Shown: positions 43,148 to 52,164, counted from the first letter of the stretch. The stretch: DNA of 64,000 bases from Streptomyces sp. MUM 178J (GCF_022414575.1 NZ_JADWYQ010000013.1:1-64000); one strand, 5' to 3'. Notes: generated by a model from the letters alone, not told the origin. A program made the numbers and translations.

Positions 43148-43744
43148 GTGGATGAAGCCATTGACCGCACCCTTGACGCCGTCGGGCCGAGGCTGAAACG
43201 CCTTCGGCTGCATCGAGACGTCACGCTCGCCGATCTCGCAGAGGAGACCGGCATCTCCACCAGCACCCTGTCCCGGCTCGAGGCGGGCCTGCGACGTCCC
43301 ACGCTCGGCCAGCTGCTGCCGCTCGCTCGCGCCCACGGGGTCACACTCGACGAACTCGTCGACGCGCCGCCGACCGGCGACCCCCGCGTCAATCTGCGTC
43401 CCGTCTCGTGCAGCGACGGCTCGGTCATCCTGCCGCTGACCCGTAAGCCCGGGGGGATCCAGGCCTACAAGTTCGTGCTCCCGACCGGAAGCGACGACGC
43501 CGAACCCGACCTGCGCACCCACGAGGGCTACGACTGGGTCTATGTCCTCAACGGAACGCTCCGCCTGGTGCTCGGCGAACACGACATCGTCCTCAAGCCC
43601 GGGGAGGCCGCGGAGTTCGACACACGCACCCCGCACTGGTTCGGGGCCACCGGAGCCGGTCCCGTGGAGTACCTGAGCCTCATCGGGAAGCAAGGCGAGC
43701 GCGCGCATGTCCGCGCGGCGCCGAGGCATGGCTTCGCCGAGTGA
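43148..43744 (+). CDS. XRE-family regulator with C-terminal cupin
   Basis: 198 residues: a lambda-repressor-type HTH (RLHRDVTLADLAEETGISTS, about 19-38, then TLSRLEAGLRRPTL) and a cupin domain (about 100-185; DWVYVLNGTLRLVLGEHDIV and FDTRTPHWFGATG). Such proteins sense a small molecule in the cupin barrel. GTG 43148 is close to the likely promoter, so the mRNA may be leaderless. The former divergent partner, a methyltransferase, is truncated, so the regulator may now be without its target. Confidence 0.85.
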   Translation: MDEAIDRTLDAVGPRLKRLRLHRDVTLADLAEETGISTSTLSRLEAGLRRPTLGQLLPLARAHGVTLDELVDAPPTGDPRVNLRPVSCSDGSVILPLTRKPGGIQAYKFVLPTGSDDAEPDLRTHEGYDWVYVLNGTLRLVLGEHDIVLKPGEAAEFDTRTPHWFGATGAGPVEYLSLIGKQGERAHVRAAPRHGFAE

Positions 43745-43789
43745 GAGAGGTCCCGGGCGCCGGGGGAGCGGCCGGGGGAGAATCGGCGG

Positions 43790-44164
43790 ATGACCTTGAA
43801 GATCGCCATCGCCGCGGACTCCTCCGCCGCCCCGTACGAACAGCTCCGCGCGCAGATCGCCGAGCAGGCCCGGTCAGGCGCGCTGCCCGTGGGCTACCGG
43901 ATGCCGACGGTCCGCGGCCTCGCAGAGGAACTCGGTCTGGCCGCGAACACCGTCGCCAAGGCGTATCGCGTGCTGGAGTCCGACGGAGTGATCGAGACCC
44001 GCGGCCGTCACGGAACCTTCATCGCCGCGGCAGGTGACGCGGCGCAGCGTGAACTGGCAGCCGCGGCCATGGCCTTCGCGGAACGCGCCCACCGTCTGGG
44101 CCGGCCCCATGACGCGGCCCTGGCCGCGGCGCGTGACGCGCTCCGCGCGGTGTACGGCGAGTAG
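43790..44164 (+). CDS. GntR-family regulator, YtrA subfamily
   Basis: 124 residues: a GntR winged helix (APYEQLRAQIAEQARSGALP; MPTVRGLAEELGLAANTVAK; RVLESDGVIETRGRHGTFIA) with only about 40 helical residues after it, the short form seen in the YtrA subfamily. These proteins usually control adjacent ABC transporters, but none is present here. ATG 43790 follows GGGGGAGAA. The position agrees with SCO1728 from memory. Confidence 0.87.
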   Translation: MTLKIAIAADSSAAPYEQLRAQIAEQARSGALPVGYRMPTVRGLAEELGLAANTVAKAYRVLESDGVIETRGRHGTFIAAAGDAAQRELAAAAMAFAERAHRLGRPHDAALAAARDALRAVYGE

Positions 44165-44344
44165 CCGGCCACTCTGGGGTCCTTCCTCTCCCGCCCCTTC
44201 CCGAACCTGGGGCTCCGCCTTCGGCCCCGTACGGTCTTCGGCCGTGTCCTCAAGCGCCGGACGGGCTGCTTTCCCAGCCCCGGTGCTTCGAGCGCCAGGG
44301 GTGCCGGGGCGAAAGCCCCGGTTCGGGGACGCCCCCGGACGCCG
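44165..44344. repeat. extragenic repeat-like DNA with GNRA-loop hairpin
   Basis: Contains cctcaagcgccggacgggct, a phrase that recurs between Streptomyces genes, and a hairpin ccggggc-gaaa-gccccgg at 44304-44321. Probably a repeated terminator-type element between convergent genes. Confidence 0.6.
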
Positions 44345-45439
44345 TCAGAGATACAGCCCCGCGTCCGCCGTCGTGTTCTGCGCGGGGACGGACGCGGGCG
44401 ACGTGCCCCGACGCAGCGCGAAGAGCTCCGCCAGGGTCGCCCCCTCGCGGCCCACGCCCTCCTCCGTGCCCAGCCAGTTCACCGCCTCGGTGCGGGTCAG
44501 CGCGCCCACCTCGATGCGCGCCAGGCACCGGCCGGGTCGTACCACCGCCGGGTGGAGGCGTTCCAGGTCCTCGTTGGTGGTGACCCCCACCAGCACATTG
44601 CGGCCCTGCCCCAGCAGACCGTCCGTCAGGTTGAGCAGCCGGGACAGCGCCTGGCCCGCGGTGTGCCGGGCCTCGCCGCGGATCAGTTCATCGCAGTCCT
44701 CCAGGAGCAGCAGCCGCCAGCGGCCCCGCGCCGTGCCCTCGTCCTCGCCGATGGCGATGTCCATCAGATAGCCGACGTCGTTGAAGAGCCGCTCCGGGTC
44801 CAGCACACAGTCCACCTGGCACCAGTCGCGCCAGGAGCGGGCCAGAGTGCGCAGCGCGGTGGTCTTGCCGGTGCCCGGCGGGCCGTGGAGCAGCAGCAGC
44901 CGTCCCGAGATGTCGTCCGGCGTCATCTTCATCAGCCGGTCCATCGCGTCTGCCACCGGCGCGGTGTAGTTGGGCCTGACGTCGTCCCAGGCCCCGGCGG
45001 TGATCTGCCGGGTGGTCCGGTGCGGGCCGCGTCGCGGCGAGACGTACCAGAACCCCATGGTCACGTTCTCCGGCTGCGGCTCGGGTTCGTCGTGCGCCCC
45101 GTCCGTGGCCTGCCGCAGCACCTTCTCGGCCAGTTCGGAGGTGACGGCGGTGACGCTGACGTCCGCGCCCCTGTTCCACCGGGACACCAACAGCGTCCAG
45201 CCGTCCCCTTCGGCGAGCACGGCGCTGCGGTCGTCGTCGCGCGCGGTGCGCAGCACGGACGCGGACGGCGGCAGCAGGGTGGCGCCCGGCTTGACGCGGT
45301 CGATCGTGGAACTGTGCGAGTACGGCTGCTCGCCCGTCGCGAACCGGCCGAGGAACAGCGCGTCGACGACATCGGACGGTGAATCGCTGTCGTCGACGTT
45401 GAGCCGGATCGGCAGAGCGTCATGAGGCTTGGCAGGCAT
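44345..45439 (-). CDS. AAA-type ATPase with DUF5925 N-terminal domain
   Basis: 364 residues: an N-terminal DUF5925-type region (about 1-165) with the conserved DSDSPSDVVDALFLGRFATG, then an AAA ATPase with Walker A GPPGTGKTT (about 199-207), Walker B LLLLEDCDEL and sensor VGVTTNEDL. A lone ATPase of unknown job, conserved in Streptomyces. ATG 45439 begins MPAKPHDALPIRL; the 25-codon upstream extension is Arg-rich and unlikely. No partner is evident in the neighbouring polysaccharide operon, 85 nt upstream. Confidence 0.82.
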   Translation of the reverse strand: MPAKPHDALPIRLNVDDSDSPSDVVDALFLGRFATGEQPYSHSSTIDRVKPGATLLPPSASVLRTARDDDRSAVLAEGDGWTLLVSRWNRGADVSVTAVTSELAEKVLRQATDGAHDEPEPQPENVTMGFWYVSPRRGPHRTTRQITAGAWDDVRPNYTAPVADAMDRLMKMTPDDISGRLLLLHGPPGTGKTTALRTLARSWRDWCQVDCVLDPERLFNDVGYLMDIAIGEDEGTARGRWRLLLLEDCDELIRGEARHTAGQALSRLLNLTDGLLGQGRNVLVGVTTNEDLERLHPAVVRPGRCLARIEVGALTRTEAVNWLGTEEGVGREGATLAELFALRRGTSPASVPAQNTTADAGLYL

Positions 45440-45523
45440 GCGCCCATGATCCGGCACCGCGCCGCCGCGCGCACGGGCTTTTGCCCGGCGATGCCCCATC
45501 CCGCGCCGGTGCACCCCCGTGCA

Positions 45524-46351
45524 TCAGTCAGCCGTCCCTGATGCCCTTCCGGACTCGGTGAGCAGCGTGTACGCCCGGCGGGTACGCCGCACGACCGCGT
45601 ACCCCTTGGTGAGGGCGCGGTCCTTCGCGAAGGCGCGGGTCACGCCCAGGGGGCCGGAGTCGAGCATGCGGCCGAACTCCGCGATGCTCGTGGAGCGGCG
45701 CACGGTGAGCCGTTCCAGGGCGTACGGCCCCTGTCGGGGCCGGGCCAGGGCATTGCCCACCGCGAGGGACTGCGCGAAGCCCGCCGCCCGGACCGCATGG
45801 CGCACCCGGCGGCTGGAGTAGCCGTACGGATAGGCGAAGGACGTCGGACGGACCCCCGACTCCCGGGCGATCAGGTCCCGGCAGCGCACGGTCTCGTACC
45901 ACAGCAGCGCGTCGTCGAGCTGGTCGAGCTGGGGATGGGTGTGGGTGTGGCCGCCGATCTCCATGCCCGCGGCGGCCAGCTCCCGCACCTGGCCCCAGTC
46001 GAGCATGGTGTCGAGCGCACCGCCCTCGTCGTACGGGCCGCGCAGCCAGCCCGTCGAGACGAACACGGTCGAGACGAAGCCGTGCTCGGCGAGGACGGGG
46101 AGGGCGTGCCGGTGCACGCCCTCGTAGCCGTCGTCGAAGGTGATCAGCACGGGCCGCCGCGGCAGTGCCGGGCCGCCGGGCCGCCAGGCGTCGGCCAGCT
46201 GCCCCGTGGTCAGCGCGGTGAAGCCGCGCTCGGCGAGCAGCCGCGTCTGTTCCGCGAAGGCGGAGGGGGACACGGACAGGCCGTAGGCGGCGTCGGACGG
46301 CTCCTGCCCCACCGCGTGGTACATGAGGACGGGGACGGTCGGGCTGGTCAC
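45524..46351 (-). CDS. polysaccharide deacetylase (NodB/CE4)
   Basis: 275 residues with the CE4 motifs: catalytic Asp pair in VLITFDDGYEGVH, metal-binding histidines in GGHTHTHPQL, and PTSFAYPYG. It removes N-acetyl groups from an amino-sugar polymer. No signal peptide is visible, so the substrate may be an intracellular intermediate or export may be unconventional. GTG 46351 overlaps the stop of the upstream glycosyltransferase as GTGA, so it is the third gene of a coupled GT2-GT2-deacetylase operon. Confidence 0.87.
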   Translation of the reverse strand: MTSPTVPVLMYHAVGQEPSDAAYGLSVSPSAFAEQTRLLAERGFTALTTGQLADAWRPGGPALPRRPVLITFDDGYEGVHRHALPVLAEHGFVSTVFVSTGWLRGPYDEGGALDTMLDWGQVRELAAAGMEIGGHTHTHPQLDQLDDALLWYETVRCRDLIARESGVRPTSFAYPYGYSSRRVRHAVRAAGFAQSLAVGNALARPRQGPYALERLTVRRSTSIAEFGRMLDSGPLGVTRAFAKDRALTKGYAVVRRTRRAYTLLTESGRASGTAD

Positions 46352-47460
46352 CCCGGTGCGCCTTCCTGGATCGGTTGCGGGGGTCCGGCCGTGGCCGCCG
46401 CGGACGGCTCCGGCGGGCGGATCGGTCCGGACGAGAAGGTCACGGCTCCTCTGCGGGCCCGGACGCTGCCCACCGCATAGCCGCCGGCCGCCGCGGCCAC
46501 CCCCGCGACGATGGCGCCTGCCCGGCCCGCGCCGCCCGCGCGGCCCAGCAGGGCGTCGCGCACTCCGCGCACGACACCGGCCGGCAGCACCCGGGTGGTG
46601 TACCGGCGTTCGGACGCCAGTCCTTTGCCGGCCCCGACGCTGCGGGCCACCAGGGCCTTGGAGAGCCCTTCGGCGTAGGCGCGGGTGCGGAAGTAGCCGA
46701 ACCTCTCACGGGCGAGCGGCACCTTGTGGTGGATCACCGCACGGTCGTCGATCAGCAGGACCGCGCCGGGCAGTGCGGAGGCGAGCCGGATGCACAGTTC
46801 GGTCTCCTCACACCCCAGTGGTCTGCGGTCGCCGTCGCGTCCGATTCCGGTGGCGAACCCGCCCGAAGCGTCGAACGCGCTGCGCCGGAAGGAGGCGTTC
46901 CCGCCCAGCACATTGCGCACCCGCACCCGGCCGGGCGGCAGCCCCCGGTAGGTGCAGCCGACGATCCAGTCGAACTCCTCCGGGAACCAGGCCGGTCTGC
47001 GGCCGGAGGCCCAGGCGGGCAGCGTGCGCCCGCCGACCGCCACGACCCGCTCGTCGTCGTAGGCTTCCGCGAAGCGGCGCAGCCAGTCCCGTTCGGCGAC
47101 GGCGTCGTCGTCGAGGAAGGCGACGAACTCGCCGCGGGCGGCGGCGATTCCGGTGTTGCGGCCGGAGGAGAGGCCGCGGGGGCCCGCGTTGGCGAGCACC
47201 CGCACCTCCTCACCTTCCGCCCGGCGGCGGCCCCCCTCGCCCTGCCGCTGCTCCGGGGACTCCTCGAACTTCTCGCGGAGCCGGGTGAGCAGGGCGGGGT
47301 TGTGGTCGACCACCAGCAGGGTCTCCAACGGCGGCAGCGACTGGCCGCGCACCGAGCCGACGGCCGCCAGGATGTCCTCCCAGCGGTCCTCGGTGTAGAC
47401 GCAGACCACCACCGAGAACCGCCGGTCGTGAGGGTTGTCGTCCGAGTGGGGCTGGCTCAA
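46348..47460 (-). CDS. GT2-family glycosyltransferase
   Basis: 370 residues. The GT-A fold starts at once (FSVVVCVYTEDRWEDILAAV), with the DxD-type metal site in FVAFLDDDAVAERDW and the NVLGGNASFRRSAF acceptor loop. A C-terminal hydrophobic Ala/Gly segment (about 318-338) may touch the membrane. The only start that fits is TTG 47460, which overlaps the previous stop as TTGA and follows GGGGAGAG; a rare start supported by coupling. It probably adds sugars to a surface glycan or secondary-metabolite scaffold together with the other operon members. Confidence 0.83.
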   Translation of the reverse strand: MSQPHSDDNPHDRRFSVVVCVYTEDRWEDILAAVGSVRGQSLPPLETLLVVDHNPALLTRLREKFEESPEQRQGEGGRRRAEGEEVRVLANAGPRGLSSGRNTGIAAARGEFVAFLDDDAVAERDWLRRFAEAYDDERVVAVGGRTLPAWASGRRPAWFPEEFDWIVGCTYRGLPPGRVRVRNVLGGNASFRRSAFDASGGFATGIGRDGDRRPLGCEETELCIRLASALPGAVLLIDDRAVIHHKVPLARERFGYFRTRAYAEGLSKALVARSVGAGKGLASERRYTTRVLPAGVVRGVRDALLGRAGGAGRAGAIVAGVAAAAGGYAVGSVRARRGAVTFSSGPIRPPEPSAAATAGPPQPIQEGAPG

Positions 47461-48302
47461 GAGAGCTCTCCCCGGGCGGATTGGACGCTCTTGACGTTCA
47501 GAGTGACGGCCGGCCTGCGGCGCGCCGCTCTGCGGACACCCTTCTCCTTCGTGATCACCTTCAGTACGCGCAGCCCGTCGCGTACGGCTCTGAGGTTGCT
47601 GACGCCGTGGATGCGCAGGTACTCGTGGCTGGGCACCTCCTGGACCCGCAGCCCCGCCTTGACGACGCGGATGTTCATCAGGGTCTCGATCTCGAAGCCG
47701 GTGCAGTCGAGGCTGATGCTGTCCAGGCAGTGCCGCCAGAAGGCGTTGTACCCGTAGCACAGGTCGGTGTAGCGGGCCCCGAACTTGGCGTTGACGGCGG
47801 CGCACAGGATGCGGTTGCCGAGCTTGCGGATCGGGGTCATGTCGTCCGTGCCGCCGCCGTTGGCGAAGCGCGAGCCCTTGGCGAAGTCCGCGCCGGAGAC
47901 CAGGGCGGAGACATACGAGACGATCTCCTCGCCGTTGGCCGAGCCATCGGCGTCGACCATGACGATGATGTCGCCCGTGCAGGCCGCGAACCCGCTGATG
48001 AGCGCATCGCCCTTGCCCTTGCCGACCTGCTGGACGACTTTGACGTCCGGCCACAGCTCGCGGGCCACCTCGACCGTGTCGTCGGTGGAATTTCCGTCCA
48101 CCAGTACGACTTCATGAATCCAGTCCGGCAGCGTCTTGAACACATGCGGAAGATTCTCCGCCTCGTTCATCGCGGGAATCACCACGCTCACCGGCGGGGC
48201 GATCGCCAGATGCGAGGAGATCGGTCGATAGTTATCGACTATTCGTGCGGATTGGCTCGCCGACTGCTGTTCGGCTGCTGCGGGACGCAGCGCTGAGCTC
48301 AT
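47457..48302 (-). CDS. GT2-family glycosyltransferase, DPM1/DPG-synthase-like
   Basis: 281 residues of the polyprenyl-phosphate sugar transferase type: VSVVIPAMNEAENLPHVFKT, the nucleotide/metal site IIVMVDADGSANGEE, and CYGYNAFWRHCLDSI, close to dolichol-phosphate-mannose or glucosyl-3-phosphoglycerate synthase-like GT2s. It would supply a lipid-linked sugar for the downstream glycosyltransferase and deacetylase. ATG 48302 has GGGAGAAAGACGT upstream; the longer frame from 48395 is improbable. It is the first gene of the operon. Confidence 0.85.
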   Translation of the reverse strand: MSSALRPAAAEQQSASQSARIVDNYRPISSHLAIAPPVSVVIPAMNEAENLPHVFKTLPDWIHEVVLVDGNSTDDTVEVARELWPDVKVVQQVGKGKGDALISGFAACTGDIIVMVDADGSANGEEIVSYVSALVSGADFAKGSRFANGGGTDDMTPIRKLGNRILCAAVNAKFGARYTDLCYGYNAFWRHCLDSISLDCTGFEIETLMNIRVVKAGLRVQEVPSHEYLRIHGVSNLRAVRDGLRVLKVITKEKGVRRAARRRPAVTLNVKSVQSARGELS

Positions 48303-48677
48303 ACGTCTTTCTCCCTCTCCACCGGTGGACCGCCCACCCCCGGGCGGCCCGGATGAGTTTCCGGTTTGAAAGGGGGGTTGTTCTCCTCCGTCCATGACGA
48401 GGCAAGCCTCGTGTTAGACGGTTGAGCAGGCATGACCGGCCGTCGTGCGACTGGCCCCGCTGAATCGGGCGAAACGATTTCGGGCATGGAGAATCGAAGC
48501 TCGAATCGACGGGTGAAAGCCGCTGACGGCACCCCCCTACCGCACCCCCAGTCGGTCCAACGCGACGCCTAAGCCCTCCCCTTGAGCCGCCTTGCAAGTT
48601 GGACCGTTGCGGGTCGGTGTATGACGATATTGATGTTTAAGACTGTATGGCAAGACCTAGACGGAAGCCTCACTCTT
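48303..48677. other. AT-richer intergenic region before the GT2 operon
   Basis: 375 bp, clearly lower in GC than its surroundings (for example 48600-48660). It contains the GT2-operon promoter. I see no ORF or strong hairpin. Confidence 0.55.
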
Positions 48678-49163
48678 TTACTTTTCTGATACCGAATTAG
48701 GTATCGAATCCGGAACGGACTGATCGAATTCGCTTGGCTCCCTGTCGGAAGCGATCAGTCGACTCGAGGTCGGCCGACCACTCGACTCCGCATCGCGGAC
48801 GCGCCGCCGCGCCGCCGCGAGCGGGGGCAGAGCGGTGAGCGCGGCGACGGCGACCACCGCCTGGCCGGCCGTCAGGAGCTCTTCGACGACGACCGCGTGG
48901 GCGGCCGCGAGATCGATGAAGAGCGCGCCGGCGGTGGCCGTCGCTGCGCGGGTCGCCGCGTCCAGCCGCCGCGGCAGCGCCGCGGCGAGCCCGCAGGCGG
49001 GCCCTGCGAACAGAGAGAAGAGAACGAAGTGGGCGCGCAGTGGCGAGTGCGCCTCGATGAGAGCCAGCGTGATGCCGACCCCCGAGACCGCAGCCGCCGC
49101 CCCCGCAAGCACCGGCAGGAGGTCCGCCCCGACCGCCGATGGCTTGTCACTGATCGTCCGCAT
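48678..49163 (-). CDS. four-helix membrane protein with AT-rich tail
   Basis: 161 residues: four hydrophobic helices (about 13-35, 44-62, 70-92, 98-120) and a hydrophilic Ser/Asp/Glu tail of about 35 residues. The stop is TAA, rare in Streptomyces, and the last codons are unusually AT-rich, with a 6-bp inverted repeat gatacc/ggtatc (48688-48705) inside the coding tail. I do not recognise the family. ATG 49163 is preferred; a longer frame begins at 49205. It is divergent from the GDSL lipase gene. Confidence 0.65.
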   Translation of the reverse strand: MRTISDKPSAVGADLLPVLAGAAAAVSGVGITLALIEAHSPLRAHFVLFSLFAGPACGLAAALPRRLDAATRAATATAGALFIDLAAAHAVVVEELLTAGQAVVAVAALTALPPLAAARRRVRDAESSGRPTSSRLIASDREPSEFDQSVPDSIPNSVSEK

Positions 49164-49359
49164 GGCCGACTTTGCCCCCCAAGGCGTCGGATGCCCGAAC
49201 CTCAATGCTGCTGAGTCGGCGACGCTCCGTCAAGGAGCCTTCGTATGAACGAAGGACGGCCGAAGGAGGGATCTCCCGAACTTCTTGGCATGGACACTTC
49301 CGGTCGGCGGGGGCGGCTGCTACGACGGTGAGGCAGAGATCCTGCAAAAGGGAGGTTCC

Positions 49360-50169
49360 ATGAAACTGTCCCGAGCCGCGGCACTCTCGTCCTCGCTCCT
49401 CCTCTCCGCCGTCCTCGCCCTCACGGGAGCGGGCGCTGCGCAGGCCGACTCCACCACGCAGGCGGTGGACTACGCAGCCCTCGGCGACTCGTACTCCTCC
49501 GGACTCGGCGCCGGCAGCTACGACAGCTCCAGCGGCGGCTGCAAGCGCAGCACCCGCGCCTACCCCCGGCTCTGGGCCGACGCGAACGCGCCGTTGTCCT
49601 TCGCCTTCACCGCCTGTGCGGGCGCCCGCACAGATGATGTGACAGCCAGCCAGCTCGGCCCGGTGAACTCCGGCACCGATCTCGTCTCCATCACCGTCGG
49701 CGGCAACGACGCCGGCTTCGCGGACGTCATGACCACCTGCGTCCTGCAGTCCGACTCCGCCTGCCTCAACCGCATCGACGAGGCGAAGGCATATGTCGAC
49801 ACCACCCTGCCGGGCAAACTCGACGCGGTGTACGCGGCGATCAGCGCCAAGGCGCCGTCCGCCCGCGTGGTCGTCCTGGGCTACCCGCGCTTCTACAAAC
49901 TGGGCGGCAGCTGCTCGCTCGGCCTGAGCGAGCGCAAACGGGCCGCCATCAACGACGCGGCGGATCACCTCAACGCCGCGACGGCCAAGCGTGCAGCCGA
50001 CCACGGCTTTGACTTCGCGGATGTCGTGCCGGGGTTCACCGGGCATGAGATCTGCTCGGGGGCGTCGTGGCTGCACAGCCTGAAGTGGTTCAACATCAGC
50101 GAGTCGTACCACCCGACGGCTGCGGGGCAGTCGGGTGGGTATCTGCCGGTGTTCAGATCACACGCGTAG
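49360..50169 (+). CDS. secreted GDSL/SGNH lipase-esterase
   Basis: 269 residues: signal peptide (about 1-30, ending AQA) and an SGNH hydrolase of the streptomycete extracellular type. Block I GDSYSSG carries the nucleophile Ser44, block III is VGGNDAGF, and the catalytic His is in ESYHPTAAGQ. Six cysteines (KRSTRAYP region, ACAGA, TTCVLQ, GSCSLG, ICSG) fit the three disulfides of this group. It hydrolyses acyl esters outside the cell. ATG 49360 follows GGGAGG. From memory it matches SCO1725. Confidence 0.9.
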   Translation: MKLSRAAALSSSLLLSAVLALTGAGAAQADSTTQAVDYAALGDSYSSGLGAGSYDSSSGGCKRSTRAYPRLWADANAPLSFAFTACAGARTDDVTASQLGPVNSGTDLVSITVGGNDAGFADVMTTCVLQSDSACLNRIDEAKAYVDTTLPGKLDAVYAAISAKAPSARVVVLGYPRFYKLGGSCSLGLSERKRAAINDAADHLNAATAKRAADHGFDFADVVPGFTGHEICSGASWLHSLKWFNISESYHPTAAGQSGGYLPVFRSHA

Positions 50170-50228
50170 GCCCCCGGCAGCCGAGCGCGTCTTCCCCAGC
50201 CCTCCCCCTGCGCCCCGGGTGCGTGGGG

Positions 50229-50259
50229 GCCGGAGGGGCTGAACTCCAGCCCCTCCGGC
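50229..50259. terminator. bidirectional hairpin between lipase and kinase
   Basis: 13-bp perfect arms (gccggaggggctg at 50229-50241, complement 50247-50259) with a 5-nt loop between convergent genes. The flanking DNA also has the aggagcggggcccgg phrase common between Streptomyces genes. Confidence 0.82.
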
Positions 50260-50346
50260 GTTCCAGGAGCGGGGCCCGGGGGTGGAGCCCCGTGACCGGG
50301 GCCTGGGACGGAGCCCTGGTCCGGGAAGGGGCGGGGGAGCCCCCCG

Positions 50347-52164
50347 TCACTCGCCCTCCGCCGCAGGGCTCCCGCCATCCGCGGAGTAGGACGGCTCACC
50401 CGTCGGCGTCTCCTTCGGTTCGCAGGCGACCCAGAAGCCGACCCAGGCCGAACGTGCCCGCACGGGACTGCGGACCTCCACGGCGATTCGGTCTCGGTGC
50501 GTCTCGCCCTGGCGGTGGGTCAGCTCGGTGTGATTGACATACTGCCGCTTCGGCCCGTCCTCGGCGAACACAAGTGACTTCCAGGGCGTCGGCCGCCCCA
50601 TGCCGGTGCTCGTGCCGCTGTCGGTCACCCAGCGGTACTCGACCTCCGCCGGGGTGCGGCCCACCGTGATGGTCGCCTGGAAGTGCGGGGCCTGCTCCCG
50701 GGGTGGCGGGCACGGGCCGGTGTAGTCGGCCCGCACGGCGGCCGCGTGGACGTCGACGGACTGGGCCGGCATATCCGTCGTTCCGCCGTGGCCGTTGCCT
50801 CCGTTGCCTCCGTTGCCCCCGCCTCCACCGCTGCCGTCGCCGTCGCCGTCGCCGTTTCCGTACGACGTACCGCCGTCGGCGCCCGCGCCCCCGCCCGGGG
50901 CGGTCTCACCGGAGCCTGCGCCGTCCGTGCCGTCCGTGCTGTCAGTGCCGTCCGTGCTGTCAGTGCCGTTCGCGCCGTTGGTGCTCTGCGAGGCGGACGG
51001 GAGAGAACTGCCGTCCTCGCTCGCCGTCCCGCCCTCGTCCTTGCCGTCACCCGCGCTCAGCAGCGCCCAGGCCGTGCCGCCGATCACCAGCAGCAGCACC
51101 GCCGCCGCGGCCGCGAGCGCCCGCGTCGCACGCCGCGAGCGGTCGGGGGCCGCAGCCCCGGCCGCTGTGGTCGCCGCGCCCACCGTCACCGGATCGGGCA
51201 GCGAGGCCGCCGCAGGCCCAGTGCCCGAGGCCGCCACCGTCGGGCTGTACGACGCTCCGGGCCCCGGCGGCGTCGCGGGAGTCGGCGGCGACTCCGTACG
51301 CGCGGAGCCGCCCGCTCCCACCTCCCGCAGCCGCCGCTCCGCCTCCTCGGCGGGCATCCGCTCCGCCGGGTCCTTGCGCAGCAGCCCCACGAGGACCGGC
51401 GTCAGCTCGCCGGCCCACCGCGGCGGCGGCAACTCCTGCTCCACCACCGCTCGCAGGGTGCCCAGGAGCGTGTTCTGCCGGAACGGGGAACTGCCCTCGA
51501 CCGCCGCGTACAGCAGCACCCCGAGCGACCACAGATCGGACTCCGGCCCCGGCTCCCGGCCCAGCGCCCGCTCCGGGGCGAGGAACTCCGGAGAGCCGAC
51601 CAGCTCGCCCGTCATCGTCAGCTGGGTGCTCCCCTCCACCGTCGCGATCCCGAAGTCGGTGAGCACCACCCGGCCGTCGTTGGCGATGAGGACATTGCCC
51701 GGCTTCACATCGCGGTGCAGCACGCCTGCCGCGTGCGCGGCCCGCAGCGCGGCCAGCACCTCCGCGCCGATGTGCGCCGCCCGCCGGGGCGGCAGCGGCC
51801 CCTCCGCCTCCAGCACATCGCTCAGGGCGAGACCGCGCACCAGTTCCATCACGATCCAGGGCCGGCCGTCCTGCATCGCCACGTCGTGCACGGTCACCAC
51901 ATTGCGGTGCGAGACACGGGCCGCCGCCCAGGCCTCCCGCTCCAGCCGTGCGTACAGCCGCCGCTCGTCCACCGCGCCCAGCGCCGCCGGCGCGCGGACC
52001 TCCTTCACCGCGATCTCGCGGCCGAGGAGTTCATCACGGGCGCGCCACACCACGCCCATCCCGCCCTCGCCCAGCGGGCCGAGCAGCCGGTAGCGCCCCG
52101 CGATCAGACGCCCCGCACCGCCCGCCCCCGCGTCCCCCTGCCCATTCCCCGGCACATCGCTCAT
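50347..52164 (-). CDS. membrane Ser/Thr protein kinase with external sensor-like domain
   Basis: 605 residues. The kinase domain (about 24-280) has the Gly loop GEGGMG, Lys54 in the IAVKEV strand, catalytic HRDVKPGN (Asp152) and DFG (170-172). A Pro/Ala linker leads to one membrane helix (about 347-369). Outside the cell come Thr/Asp/Ser repeats and a Gly/Asp-rich stretch (about 380-475), then a C-terminal domain of about 120 residues that looks like an Ig-type beta sandwich (FQATITVGRTPAEVEYRWVT). There are no PASTA repeats. Ligand and targets are unknown. Confidence 0.9.
   Translation of the reverse strand: MSDVPGNGQGDAGAGGAGRLIAGRYRLLGPLGEGGMGVVWRARDELLGREIAVKEVRAPAALGAVDERRLYARLEREAWAAARVSHRNVVTVHDVAMQDGRPWIVMELVRGLALSDVLEAEGPLPPRRAAHIGAEVLAALRAAHAAGVLHRDVKPGNVLIANDGRVVLTDFGIATVEGSTQLTMTGELVGSPEFLAPERALGREPGPESDLWSLGVLLYAAVEGSSPFRQNTLLGTLRAVVEQELPPPRWAGELTPVLVGLLRKDPAERMPAEEAERRLREVGAGGSARTESPPTPATPPGPGASYSPTVAASGTGPAAASLPDPVTVGAATTAAGAAAPDRSRRATRALAAAAAVLLLVIGGTAWALLSAGDGKDEGGTASEDGSSLPSASQSTNGANGTDSTDGTDSTDGTDGAGSGETAPGGGAGADGGTSYGNGDGDGDGSGGGGGNGGNGGNGHGGTTDMPAQSVDVHAAAVRADYTGPCPPPREQAPHFQATITVGRTPAEVEYRWVTDSGTSTGMGRPTPWKSLVFAEDGPKRQYVNHTELTHRQGETHRDRIAVEVRSPVRARSAWVGFWVACEPKETPTGEPSYSADGGSPAAEGE
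50790..50990 (-). repeat. low-complexity repeats in the kinase ectodomain
   Basis: Includes two 18-bp units encoding STDGTD (about 50927-50970) and runs of GNG and GDGD codons around 50800-50860. Likely a flexible wall-spanning linker. Confidence 0.7.
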
